Positions 1 through 8,332 of a stretch of DNA of 29,700 bases are shown here, in pieces (position 1 is the stretch's first letter; the number at the start of each line of letters is the position of its first letter). A program made the translations under genes and the position numbers. This stretch comes from JAQXDR01 sp038138625 (lineage in GTDB: Bacteria > Pseudomonadota > Alphaproteobacteria > Rhodobacterales > Rhodobacteraceae): contig JAYQEA010000039.1 of the NCBI GenBank assembly GCA_038138625.1, forward strand, positions 1 through 29,700, written 5' to 3'. Below the pieces are notes generated by a model. It ran no database searches. It was given only the letters and a program-made list of their open reading frames with translations, and had not been told where the DNA came from.

Positions 1-276
1 ACCAGCGTAACAGACACCGCAAAAACGCAAAAGGGCGGGTGCAACGGACGGGCACTGTGTGAAGGCGATGTAATCCTTGTACACCTTCTTGCTAAAGCAC
101 GCATCCTCCTGCTTGCGCATGTCTGCAATCGCCAGTCTTGCCACATTAGAGAACTTCTTGGTGATAATGGCAGATCGTTTTTGTGTTGGAACTTGTATGC
201 CAAAATCAGCGAGTGTTACGTCGCAGATACCTTCTCTGCTTTTTCCTGAAGCGCGGATAACGCTCTCGCCAGAATA
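1..276 (-). CDS. Unidentified open frame running off the left edge (partial)
   Basis: A minus-strand frame stays open from just after a TGA at 277-279 to the first base of the window. It overlaps the 3' end of the gene at 216-647 in another frame. The stretch from about residue 18 has a protein-like composition (for example DVTLADFGIQVPTQKR and later MRKQEDACFSKKVYKDYIAF). No convincing start is seen: the first GTG is at 142-144 and the first ATG at 118-120, neither with a good ribosome binding site. It may be the continuation of the upstream gene after a frameshift, or a separate downstream gene whose end lies outside the window. I do not recognise the family. Confidence 0.3.
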
Positions 277-647
277 TCAATATCGCGCGAGACCTTGTCG
301 CTCTGTGCTCCATCCTCAATCAGTAGGATATCCGTGACCCAGCTTACAGGAGCCGAATCTAAGATTTCTCTAAACGTGGACAATCCGTCAATCTGAGACA
401 ATAGATCGATAACTGAAGAGCACTCATTGAAATCGATTTTTTGCCTGCCATTGGATAAATCCAATTCAAATGGCGCTGTGCCAAGTTCCTCCGCGATAAA
501 AAGCAAATTAATCTCTTCAAGCTTGTTCGCACCGAGCTTTGCGCCGCAAAAAACACCTTCGCAGTCATAAGCGGCAACGTCCTCGTAGTCTTCAAGTGGA
601 GTTTGCTCCCTTTCGTCCTTGCTAAGATTATCGCGATACGTGACCAT
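216..647 (-). CDS. Hypothetical acidic 143-aa protein
   Basis: The 143-residue protein is acidic and soluble-looking, with no signal peptide or membrane segment. I do not recognise the family. The ATG at 645-647 has a good ribosome binding site (AAGGGGAC about five bases upstream), which supports a real gene. It starts about 140 bases beyond the end of the sugar-ABC ATPase gene on the same strand, so it probably has its own promoter. An out-of-frame open stretch overlaps its last codons and continues to the window edge, so the reading frame may be shortened by a frameshift near 220-260, or the two may be overlapping genes. No function is proposed. Confidence 0.6.
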   Translation of the reverse strand: MVTYRDNLSKDEREQTPLEDYEDVAAYDCEGVFCGAKLGANKLEEINLLFIAEELGTAPFELDLSNGRQKIDFNECSSVIDLLSQIDGLSTFREILDSAPVSWVTDILLIEDGAQSDKVSRDIDILARALSALQEKAEKVSAT

Positions 648-787
648 AACGTCCCCTTTTATGCACGACTTCCAGTCGCCGAGATAAATACATCTATGAA
701 AGTAGTTGAGATCATATGAGACGCAAAAGCTAAAGCACGACGCTGTGTAGCGTTGCAGAACTACACAGTTCTCGCATCATGAATTCA

Positions 788-1834
788 TCAGGTTCTCAGT
801 CCACTGTTATCAAAAAATGATATACGCGCCGTCTCGAATGCCAACCCTGTGGTCTGACCCGGATGCGTGCTGGTATCGCCATCCACACGGACAATCATCC
901 GTCCAAGCGGGCCGCAATCCATTGTGACAAAGCTATCGGCACCCAGATATTCCACAACATCAACAACGCCGTCACAATGTCCCTGTCCAACGGGCACAAG
1001 CGTAATATGTTCGGGCCGTATGCCTAGATGCACGGCGGCCTTTTCGCCTTGGAACGATCCCGTCGCGCCTCCTTCCAAAAAAAACTGTCCTCGGTCCGTT
1101 CGGCACGGAAGAATGTTCATCTTCGGGCTGCCTATAAATTGCGCCACAAACAAGTTTGCCGGCTGATCGTATAGATCCCGCGGACGTCCCACCTGCGCTA
1201 TTTTTCCAAATTCCAGCACGACTATTCTATCTGCGAGCGTCATGGCCTCGACCTGATCATGAGTTACATAAATCATTGTAGCCGCAAGCCGCTGATGCAA
1301 CTTTGCTATTTCATAGCGCATCTCTACACGCAGAGCAGCATCCAGATTTGACAGTGGTTCATCGAACAGAAACGCTGTGGGATCACGCACAATACACCGG
1401 CCAATCGCTACTCTTTGACGCTGGCCACCTGAAAGGTCCCTTGGCCGTCTATCAAGATAGTTATCGAGTTTTAATAATTCAGCAGCGGCATCTACCTTGG
1501 TTTTGATCTCGGATTTGGCGAGGCCAGCTGTTTTCAATGGAAAGCCAATGTTGTCGCGGACAGACATATGAGGGTAGAGCGCATAGCTTTGAAACACCAT
1601 TGCAAGGCCTCGTCTCGACGGGCTTTCGGCCGTCACATCACGTCCGTTTATTTCAATTCGTCCGCGGCTGATATCTTCCAATCCTCCGATCATACGAAGT
1701 AGGGTCGATTTCCCACATCCCGACGGTCCGACAAAAACAATAAATTCACCGTCTTGAATGGTCAGATCCACGCCCTTGATAACATGCGCCTGATCAAACC
1801 ACTTTTCCATGGATTTGAGCTCAATTGCCCCCAT
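788..1834 (-). CDS. Sugar ABC transporter ATP-binding protein (MalK/UgpC type)
   Basis: The 348-aa cytoplasmic ATPase energises the carbohydrate importer encoded upstream. Walker A GPSGCGKST is at residues 36-44, then the Q-loop in MVFQSYALYPHMSV, the signature LSGGQRQRVAIGR, Walker B AFLFDEPLSNLD and the switch histidine in YVTHDQVEAMTLADR. After about residue 235 comes the C-terminal TOBE/MalK-type regulatory domain (IRPEHITLV). Length and layout match MsiK/UgpC/MalK proteins that serve CUT1 sugar transporters. Its ATG lies one base after the hydrolase stop codon, with AGGGG inside the end of that gene. It is the last gene of the operon. The region beyond it has only a weak 6-bp hairpin (757-772), not a convincing terminator. 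Confidence 0.93.
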   Translation of the reverse strand: MGAIELKSMEKWFDQAHVIKGVDLTIQDGEFIVFVGPSGCGKSTLLRMIGGLEDISRGRIEINGRDVTAESPSRRGLAMVFQSYALYPHMSVRDNIGFPLKTAGLAKSEIKTKVDAAAELLKLDNYLDRRPRDLSGGQRQRVAIGRCIVRDPTAFLFDEPLSNLDAALRVEMRYEIAKLHQRLAATMIYVTHDQVEAMTLADRIVVLEFGKIAQVGRPRDLYDQPANLFVAQFIGSPKMNILPCRTDRGQFFLEGGATGSFQGEKAAVHLGIRPEHITLVPVGQGHCDGVVDVVEYLGADSFVTMDCGPLGRMIVRVDGDTSTHPGQTTGLAFETARISFFDNSGLRT

Positions 1835-1835
1835 T

Positions 1836-3104
1836 TTAAGCCCCTTTCACCGACGGTGACGCCCAAGCGAGCCATACAGCAGCCGTCCATGTGAATGATC
1901 CGCCCCCAGCAGGCGCCCCAGTATGTGGGTGAAAATATTCTGCAAAACCATGATCCATGATCATTTGTTGGGTTCCGGCCCGCACTTTTTCAGCTGCGTC
2001 CTCAAGCCCCATATCTTTGAGCCCGAGCCCGATCAGAGCATTCATGATTGCCCATGTTGGTCCCCGCCAATACCGCATACCATCAAAGTCGCAGGCTTGT
2101 GCATCGTAACTCGGCACCGGATATCGACAAGTTTCTATCATCCGGGCCAACGCGCGTTGCATAGCTTTACTGTCCACACCACCAAGCCAGTTCAGGAAGG
2201 ATGCGTTGGTTAAATGGCCCGTGTGTTTACGAGACACTAGATCGAGGGCTGTAAAGTAACCGCTCTTTGGGTCGCAAAGTGTCGCGGCTCCGGCCTCAAG
2301 CGTTTCAATCCACAGAGGCAAAGGGCCTGTGGTCATTTGCAATTCGGTCATCAGCCAAAGCAAATCGCGTTGCGCTCTTAAAAGGATGAAAGTCATCGTC
2401 GGATCACCAACTGCGAAATCCCGGTCTGCCGCCATCAAACCTTCGTCCCAGCCCGCCGACCTACCACGTTGCACCAACCAGATATACCGGTCATAGTCTT
2501 CTTTTGTCGGACGCATAGACGCATCCACGTGGCTGGTATCTCTTCGCGTGTAATCTCCAACGCCAACCGGATCAATGTTTGCCATTGCATCATCCCAATC
2601 ATGCGTATTGTCCCGTCCTGCCTCCCATGGATGAGTCACGAAGATTACGCCATTATCCTGACGCCACTGCATAAACCAGTGATGCCAGCGCAATAGGGAT
2701 GGCACCAAGGCGCGAATGCGGGGTTCACCTGCAAGCGGATTTTTCTCGTAAATCAAGCGCGCAAATATAGCGGCGACAGGTGGTTGGCTGATGCCAGAGG
2801 ACGGAGAAGGTCCAATGCCTTGTGTCCCCCACACGTCGGGACCTGGAAAATATCCGGGGTCTGGGGAATGAAATTGAATATGCGGGACCATACCATTGGG
2901 CCATTGGCCCGCCATGAGTGTTTCAAGCTCGACCCAAGCGCGGTCAATATCAAAGGTCGAAAACCCCCATGCAGCGAAAGCGCTGTCCCAATTCCATTGG
3001 TACGGATACAATCCCGCTGTGGGGATTGTATATGTCCCTTTGTCATTTTTTTGCAGGATCTGTCGCGCCTGTTCATCAAGGCTGCTTGGTTCCACTTGGT
3101 TCAT
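1836..3104 (-). CDS. GH63-type glycoside hydrolase, probably glucosylglycerate/mannosylglycerate hydrolase
   Basis: The 422-aa protein has no signal peptide, so it should act in the cytoplasm on imported substrate. It has the (alpha/alpha)6-barrel signatures of the bacterial GH63 mannosylglycerate/glucosylglycerate hydrolases: GLYPYQWNWDSAFAAWG near residues 31-47, YFPGPDVWG near 85, HPWEAGRDNTHDWD near 158-171 and GFAEYFHPHTG near 386-396. By analogy with that family, Asp165 and Glu389 are the likely acid/base pair. The expected reaction frees a hexose and glycerate (or glycerol) from a charged or neutral glycosyl compatible solute. The gene overlaps the MalG-like permease stop by ATGA, so the two are translationally coupled. 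Other short alpha-glucosides are possible substrates; the family call is firm and the exact substrate is inferred. Confidence 0.8.
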   Translation of the reverse strand: MNQVEPSSLDEQARQILQKNDKGTYTIPTAGLYPYQWNWDSAFAAWGFSTFDIDRAWVELETLMAGQWPNGMVPHIQFHSPDPGYFPGPDVWGTQGIGPSPSSGISQPPVAAIFARLIYEKNPLAGEPRIRALVPSLLRWHHWFMQWRQDNGVIFVTHPWEAGRDNTHDWDDAMANIDPVGVGDYTRRDTSHVDASMRPTKEDYDRYIWLVQRGRSAGWDEGLMAADRDFAVGDPTMTFILLRAQRDLLWLMTELQMTTGPLPLWIETLEAGAATLCDPKSGYFTALDLVSRKHTGHLTNASFLNWLGGVDSKAMQRALARMIETCRYPVPSYDAQACDFDGMRYWRGPTWAIMNALIGLGLKDMGLEDAAEKVRAGTQQMIMDHGFAEYFHPHTGAPAGGGSFTWTAAVWLAWASPSVKGA

Positions 3105-4435
3105 CCCTTGACGCTCCCTGCTGTCAGTCCTTTGGTCATAAATCGTTCCAACCCCAAAAAAAGAATCATAATGGGAACCGTCGCAATAACGGCGCCGGCC
3201 ATCAGGTGCTGCCGCGGAATTTCTGAAGAGTTCAGGCTGGCGATCCCACGGGTTAACGTGAATTTTGTCGGATCATCCAACAACATGAAGGCCAGAAGAA
3301 ATTCATTCCAAGCGATCATGAATACATAAAGGCTCACGGACGCTATCGCGGGCAATGACAACGGCAGGGTGATTTTCCAAATCACTGCAAGACGTCCCAG
3401 CCCATCCATGAGGCCGGCTTCTTCAACCTCTGTTGGTAAGCCGCGAAAATACCCTTGTAGCATATACAAGGCCACCGGAATTGTCGTGACCGGATAAATT
3501 AAAAGGATACCAATAACGGTATTACGCAATCCCGTGACTGAGAACGCAATGTAAATTGGAAGCGCCAGGACAATCACCGGGACCATGTAGATCAACAAAA
3601 TTGAACGGGACAATGTTGCCTGACCTTTGAAGCGCAGACGCGCAACCGAGTACGCTCCCGGAATACTGAAAGCCAAGGTAATAAGCACTGTCAGAATAGA
3701 AATAACAAATGAATTTAATAGGTAGGTTCCAAAATTGAAATCAAAAAATAGCTCGGAGTAGCTTCGGAATAGGTCCGCACCTTTGCTAAGGTCGATGCTG
3801 AAATCCAATGGGTTTAACAGCAAATCTGATTGATTTTTCAGACTGGTCATCACCATGACATAAAAAGGTATTGCCACAATCGCTGTGAAAAAAAGATAGC
3901 CAAAGCCTGTAAAGAACCGGATGATCGCCAATTCGAATTCGTGGCGCGTGAGCCTGCCTTTGCGGATGTCAAAAAGTATTGCCGGCAGAGTTATCGCACA
4001 ACTGATCGAGAGCAGGCCCGATGCAATAAAGTAATTTGATCCCGAAACAAGTGGCCCTGTCACAATCGGCCCATGTGGCGAGACGCACATGATCACGCCC
4101 ACGATACCTAGTACCAAATTTTGTGCATATGAGCCGCTGATAAAAAGAACGGATGCCCCCATGATCAGCCCCCAAACGGCCGCAGACATAATCGACGGTC
4201 GAAAGGCATCGCCTGTTGCAAAAGACATCACGATTGTGGCTGTTGTGGCTAAGACCATCACCCACAATGCGCCCAGCAACGGGGCCGTAATATATCCATA
4301 TCGCAAGTATTTCATGACCAGAAGCCCGCGTGATCTAATACCTGTCCTGTCTCCTTTTTGGGACAGCGCTGACGCTGGGATACTGAGGAACGCAATAGGA
4401 TTTTGGTGCACCGATGCATCATAGACCTTCTTCAT
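3101..4435 (-). CDS. CUT1 sugar ABC permease, MalG-like, with extra N-terminal membrane module
   Basis: This is the inner-membrane permease subunit of the carbohydrate importer. The C-terminal part from about residue 170 is a typical MalG-type permease, including the ATPase-contacting EAA loop EEAGLMDGLGRLAVIWKITLP. The protein is 444 aa, against about 270-300 for the family. The additional first 165 residues hold roughly four hydrophobic segments (about 46-72, 82-100, 105-118 and 128-153) unlike a normal MalG start. The ATG at 4435 overlaps the MalF-like gene by 17 bases. An internal Met at residue 41 could be an alternative start but would not remove the extra segments. The reading frame is intact, so the extension is not an obvious artefact. 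Confidence 0.88.
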   Translation of the reverse strand: MKKVYDASVHQNPIAFLSIPASALSQKGDRTGIRSRGLLVMKYLRYGYITAPLLGALWVMVLATTATIVMSFATGDAFRPSIMSAAVWGLIMGASVLFISGSYAQNLVLGIVGVIMCVSPHGPIVTGPLVSGSNYFIASGLLSISCAITLPAILFDIRKGRLTRHEFELAIIRFFTGFGYLFFTAIVAIPFYVMVMTSLKNQSDLLLNPLDFSIDLSKGADLFRSYSELFFDFNFGTYLLNSFVISILTVLITLAFSIPGAYSVARLRFKGQATLSRSILLIYMVPVIVLALPIYIAFSVTGLRNTVIGILLIYPVTTIPVALYMLQGYFRGLPTEVEEAGLMDGLGRLAVIWKITLPLSLPAIASVSLYVFMIAWNEFLLAFMLLDDPTKFTLTRGIASLNSSEIPRQHLMAGAVIATVPIMILFLGLERFMTKGLTAGSVKG

Positions 4436-5672
4436 GACTCACAAAGCGAAAGAACAAGATCGAGAACACCAACAGACATAAAAAAATCACAACAGCGACC
4501 GCGGCCCCTGCACCTATATTGGAAATTGCAAAGGCCTGTTCGTACACACTTACCGTCAGTGTTCTGGTTCCAGCATTACCTCCTGTGAGAAGGAAGATGT
4601 CGTCAAACTTGTTAAAGGTCCAAATAAACCTCAGCAAAAACAAGACACTCAATATGCCGAGTAGCTGAGGCATACTTAGATACCAGAATTTTTGAAACGG
4701 TGAGGCGCCGTCCATATCCGCTGCCTCATACATATCGCTATCAATCGCCTGCATGCGCGCAAGAATAAATAAAAATGACAGCGGGAAATATCGCCAGATC
4801 TCAAAGACGGTGACCATAATCAATGCAAGGGGGCGTTCACCAAAGAAATTGATGGCCTCTTGCGTGACCCCCATCTGCAATAACAGGGCATTTGCGGATC
4901 CAGAGAACGGATCAAACAAAATAAGCCAAGAAAAAGCCACCGCAATCACAGGTGCGACATAAGGGAACAGATATAGCCCACGCAGGATACCCTGCCCCCT
5001 GAAAGATTTGTTCAAAAGCAGCGCTGCGAACAAACCAACCACTAAGGCTCCGATTGTTCCAAAAATGGTGTAAAACAATGTGACCCACATCACCTCAAGA
5101 AACTGTTTGCCATCAAAAATTTTTATGAAATTCTCAAGGGTGAAAACTGAATTTGTTAAAATATTGTCTGATGACCCGCTGATCTGGGGCTCGCTCCCTT
5201 CTACGAGCGATTCCGCTGCATCTTCGTCGCCGGTACTGACTGGGATTTTAAGACGTTCGCTATATCCCCCCTCCAGCGCTCCGAATGTGCAGATCAGGAT
5301 TGTTTCATCCAAACGGCATTGTTCGGGCAATGCGCCAGTCACGGTGACACCGGCGGGGATGACGTCTCGCAAACTCACATCAGAAATAACTTTATCTCGA
5401 CTGGAATTGCGCAGACGGTACTCAATTCTCAGCTTTTCTCCCGATCCACGTAAGCTCTCCTTAAGGATGGGAGTGGGTGGGCGAAGGTCCGCAAGACCGA
5501 TTGGTTTCAAGCTGATCCAAAAAATTGCCAATAACGGGATCACGACAACCATCGCAACGCTTGCGAGCGTTGGTGCTAACAGCCCCCAGGCCAAGCGCGC
5601 TTCTCGTCGTGCGAGCGGAGTAGTTCCGACAGGAGGGCCTGCGGTTGGTGTTGCCGTCATAGCGTCGCTCAA
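4419..5672 (-). CDS. CUT1 sugar ABC permease, MalF-like, with inserted DUF11-like periplasmic domain
   Basis: The 417-aa inner-membrane permease carries an EAA loop (YEAADMDGASPFQKFWYLSMP) and standard binding-protein-dependent transport helices from about residue 190. Between the first helix (about 28-55) and the next there is an insertion at about residues 61-172. Its core (79-146) looks like the DUF11/conserved-repeat Ig-like domain: LRIEYRLRNSS, LRDVIPAGVTVTGALPEQC, then ICTFGALEGGYSERLKIPV. Two cysteines (119 and 128) sit where they could form a disulfide. E. coli MalF also has a large periplasmic loop that contacts maltose-binding protein, so this domain may dock the binding protein. 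The gene follows the binding-protein gene after a 61-base spacer with a stem-loop. Confidence 0.9.
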   Translation of the reverse strand: MSDAMTATPTAGPPVGTTPLARREARLAWGLLAPTLASVAMVVVIPLLAIFWISLKPIGLADLRPPTPILKESLRGSGEKLRIEYRLRNSSRDKVISDVSLRDVIPAGVTVTGALPEQCRLDETILICTFGALEGGYSERLKIPVSTGDEDAAESLVEGSEPQISGSSDNILTNSVFTLENFIKIFDGKQFLEVMWVTLFYTIFGTIGALVVGLFAALLLNKSFRGQGILRGLYLFPYVAPVIAVAFSWLILFDPFSGSANALLLQMGVTQEAINFFGERPLALIMVTVFEIWRYFPLSFLFILARMQAIDSDMYEAADMDGASPFQKFWYLSMPQLLGILSVLFLLRFIWTFNKFDDIFLLTGGNAGTRTLTVSVYEQAFAISNIGAGAAVAVVIFLCLLVFSILFFRFVSHEEGL

Positions 5673-5692
5673 ATCAAACCCGGATTAGTGTA

Positions 5693-5725
5693 AGATGCGC
5701 CACCTCACAGTGCGGCAGCGCATCT
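5693..5725 (-). other. Intercistronic stem-loop after binding-protein gene
   Basis: Twelve base pairs (5693-5704 with 5714-5725, including two G-T wobbles) enclose a 9-base loop in the spacer between the solute-binding protein and the MalF-like permease. No T-run follows on the minus strand. It is therefore better read as an RNA-stabilising or partial attenuating hairpin than as a full terminator. Confidence 0.6.
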
Positions 5726-5733
5726 GGGGTTGG

Positions 5734-7080
5734 TTACTGAATGGCCGATAGTTCGTCATTCATTGCTGCAACTGCACCTGCAGCATCGATCTCACCATCA
5801 ATGTACTGGCGCACAATGCGGTTAATCACTTGACTGTTTATAATCTTGGAAGCCAGTGACAACTGACCTTCGGCAACACCCCAACGCTGCGCTACATCCA
5901 GACCGCCAACAATCTCATCAATCATTTCTTGCGCGTACAAATCTCCCAAAGGCGCTTTGCGATCGACGCCTACAGGAAGCGTTGCCCATAGGTCTTTGAA
6001 CTGCGATGGGTTGTCGGCCGTCCCTGCGCGGACAGGAAATTTACCTTCTGGAGCGATAGACAGAGTTTGTCCGTATCCATCATCCATTGAATATTTAACG
6101 AATGCCATCGCCGCATCGGTATCAGCGTCAGAGGTAATCCCGAAATACCGAACGTCACCCCACGCTGCGCCATCCGGGTTGGAGGGGCCCGAAAAATTGG
6201 TCACGATGCCCGTTGCAGCAGCAAGCTCTTTGGTCTGTGGATCATCATTGATGGTGGGTGGTGCGCTGTCGCGCAGGCCGGCCAGTTCATCCAAAATGAA
6301 GGGCGACCAAATAATCATCGCGGCACGGCCGGCAAAGTAGAGCTCTCTTGATTGCTTCCAATAGAGATCTCCCGGGGGGGATGCTTCGGAAATTGCTTTG
6401 TAGAAATCCAGAACTTCTGTTGTCGCTCCGACGTCAAGTGGCGCAAAACCGTCCGAGTTTACAGGTGACACACCGTTAGCAAGGAAGACATGTTCCAGAA
6501 CCTGGCTCATGAAATTTTCATCGATCTTGGTGGCCGCAACGAACCCATACATGTTGGGGGGTGAATGTAACGCAGCCAATGCAGCCTCGGCAGCAGCGTA
6601 GCTCGTAGGCGCATCCAGCCCGGCTGCATCAAACAAATCCTTGCGGTAGACGACCATCTGCGTCCAGCCATCCACAGGAACCGACGCTGTGCCACCGTCA
6701 AAGGCCGCCATATCCAAGGCACCTTGAGCAAAGGTACCAACACCCAGTTCTTCGATCACTTCTGTAGCGGCCTCTATGTCTAGAATGCCGGCCTCTGCCC
6801 AAGGCAGAGCGTATTGCAAAGTGTGATAGATGACGTCAGGTAGATCACCGGCGGCAAAGGCCGCTGTTGCCCTTGTGCCCAGATCATTTTCACTGACCGG
6901 TATTACCTCAACAGCTGTTCCCGTTGCAGCTTCAAAGTCTGCTGCCATTGCCTGCTGTTTTGCGAGACGCGCAGGCTGTTCCTCCGTCGTCCAGAAACGA
7001 ATGCTGTCCGCGCTGGCGCCAGCGGCGCCCATGGTAAATACCAGCGCGGTGGTGGTCATAAGACTAAAGTGCTTTTTCAT
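5734..7080 (-). CDS. Sugar ABC transporter substrate-binding protein (family 1)
   Basis: The 448-aa periplasmic protein captures the substrate for the adjacent CUT1 importer. The chosen ATG (7078-7080) has a strong GGGGAGG eleven bases upstream and gives a clean Sec signal peptide (MKKHFSLMTTTALVFTMGAA, cleaved near GASA-DS). The frame stays open 39 codons further upstream, but that part overlaps the LacI gene and would bury the signal. The mature part begins IRFWTTEEQPARLAKQQAMA and shows the SBP_bac_1 layout with NDLGTRATAAFAAGDLPDVI. The gene starts one base beyond the LacI stop, so the regulator and transporter are probably cotranscribed. Confidence 0.92.
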   Translation of the reverse strand: MKKHFSLMTTTALVFTMGAAGASADSIRFWTTEEQPARLAKQQAMAADFEAATGTAVEVIPVSENDLGTRATAAFAAGDLPDVIYHTLQYALPWAEAGILDIEAATEVIEELGVGTFAQGALDMAAFDGGTASVPVDGWTQMVVYRKDLFDAAGLDAPTSYAAAEAALAALHSPPNMYGFVAATKIDENFMSQVLEHVFLANGVSPVNSDGFAPLDVGATTEVLDFYKAISEASPPGDLYWKQSRELYFAGRAAMIIWSPFILDELAGLRDSAPPTINDDPQTKELAAATGIVTNFSGPSNPDGAAWGDVRYFGITSDADTDAAMAFVKYSMDDGYGQTLSIAPEGKFPVRAGTADNPSQFKDLWATLPVGVDRKAPLGDLYAQEMIDEIVGGLDVAQRWGVAEGQLSLASKIINSQVINRIVRQYIDGEIDAAGAVAAMNDELSAIQ

Positions 7081-7081
7081 T

Positions 7082-8173
7082 TCAGGTTTTCCTCCCCTGT
7101 CTAAACTGATCTGAGGCGTAAGGGCCGGGGCCCATTGACGCCCGTTCCAAAAATGTTGCGCGGTCCAACTCGCGCAGGTCTTCCACTGCCCCGCCACGAA
7201 TGCGACGGATCAGCAATTCTGCCAAACGTCGACCTGCGCGACGATTGTCCACCCGGAATGTTGCCAGAGGTGGATCGATCAATGTACCTTCTGGAATTCC
7301 GTCGTAGGCAACCACCGAGAACTCTTTGCCAACAATCCTCCCTGCGGCGCGAGCTGCGTCGTAGGCCCCTAGTGCTGCTTCATCTACGGAACATAAAACG
7401 GCTGAAATGGTTGGGTCTTTTTCCAATAGCCGTGAGACCGTTGCTGCACCTTCCGCACGGCTCACGGCGTGGGTCCCGATCAATCGCGGGTCTTGTTGTA
7501 GCCCGGCCTTTCTCAGACCAAGCCGATAACCTTCCAGACGCAAAGACGTATATGTGTAACCCGGGTTTCCCGGAACGAATGCAATACGCTGGTGCCCGCG
7601 ATCCACCAATGCCTGAACCGCTTCACACATCGCAGATTCGCTTTGAATATCGTACCAAGCACATCCATCCGGATTGAGCGTGCGTCCAAAAATTACAAAA
7701 GGGATTTTATGCACCTTAAGATGCCTGACCCTCGGGTCATTCATCTTTGATCGTGGTAAAATAAATCCATCCGCCTTTCGTTCTTCTGCCAATTTTTCCA
7801 TCCGTCTCAGGGTGTCATCATCGCTCGTTGCCGTTGCAACGGTCATAGTCCAGTCTTCGCGAGATGCACCTTCGGAAACTCCGGCGAGAAACTCTGACAA
7901 AAACGGCCGGTAGCCATCATGTGCATTGATTTGCAAGACCAGACCAATCGAACGCGAACGACCTGTTCGGATAGCCTGTGCCTGCCCCAATGGGCGATAG
8001 CCCATGGCTTTCGCAGCTTTTCGAACGCGCAATCGTGTTGGCTCCGCGATGTCAGCATAATCATTCAACGCCTTGCTCACCGTTCCCTTTGTCAGGTTCA
8101 GGTGCAGCGCTAAGTCGTTAATCGTGACACGCTTCTTGTGCCCTGGCTGACCCGTTGCATCATAGCTTCGCAT
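7082..8173 (-). CDS. LacI-family transcriptional regulator of the sugar operon
   Basis: The 363-aa regulator has an N-terminal LacI helix-turn-helix (VTINDLALHLNLTKGTVSKALNDYADI) with the hinge-helix region ending in YRPLGQAQAIRTGRS. A periplasmic-binding-like effector domain follows (IGLVLQ, DGFILPRSK, VAYDGIPEG). The frame is open to 8230, but the ATG at 8171-8173 is preferred. It has GGGAGA upstream, and the longer version would run through a perfect operator palindrome at 8213-8226. It lies directly upstream of the binding-protein gene and probably represses the whole operon, released by the imported sugar or its hydrolysis product. Confidence 0.88.
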   Translation of the reverse strand: MRSYDATGQPGHKKRVTINDLALHLNLTKGTVSKALNDYADIAEPTRLRVRKAAKAMGYRPLGQAQAIRTGRSRSIGLVLQINAHDGYRPFLSEFLAGVSEGASREDWTMTVATATSDDDTLRRMEKLAEERKADGFILPRSKMNDPRVRHLKVHKIPFVIFGRTLNPDGCAWYDIQSESAMCEAVQALVDRGHQRIAFVPGNPGYTYTSLRLEGYRLGLRKAGLQQDPRLIGTHAVSRAEGAATVSRLLEKDPTISAVLCSVDEAALGAYDAARAAGRIVGKEFSVVAYDGIPEGTLIDPPLATFRVDNRRAGRRLAELLIRRIRGGAVEDLRELDRATFLERASMGPGPYASDQFRQGRKT

Positions 8174-8212
8174 GGTGTTTGATTCGTCTCCCTGATGGAG
8201 AGCGTGCATTTT

Positions 8213-8226
8213 CGAAACCGGTTTCG
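8213..8226. promoter_or_regulatory. LacI-type operator palindrome
   Basis: CGAAACCGGTTTCG is a perfect 14-bp palindrome with the central CG-rich step typical of LacI-family operators. It sits 40 bases upstream of the chosen lacI start, so it probably serves both autoregulation and control of the downstream sugar operon. Confidence 0.7.
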
Positions 8227-8332
8227 GCAAGGAATTTTGTATTTGTGTCGCTTGCTGAATATCCCACTGGATGAAAAGCCAACATTTGCGTCAATTTTTA
8301 TGCTACGTCGGCCCGTAGCTGTTTAAATCCAC

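Noticed and set aside
77..337. Plus-strand open frame of 86 codons at the left edge
   Set aside because: It is antisense to the hypothetical gene with a good ribosome binding site and to the protein-like minus frame.
757..772. Hairpin AGAACT-ACAC-AGTTCT as terminator of the sugar operon
   Set aside because: Only six base pairs and no T-run on the minus strand; not convincing as a terminator.
2784..3329. Plus-strand open frame of 181 codons
   Set aside because: It is antisense to the GH63 gene and the end of the MalG-like gene; low-quality composition and no start signal.
5080..5688. Plus-strand open frame of 202 codons
   Set aside because: It is antisense to the MalF-like permease, whose protein has clear motifs; the plus-strand product has none.
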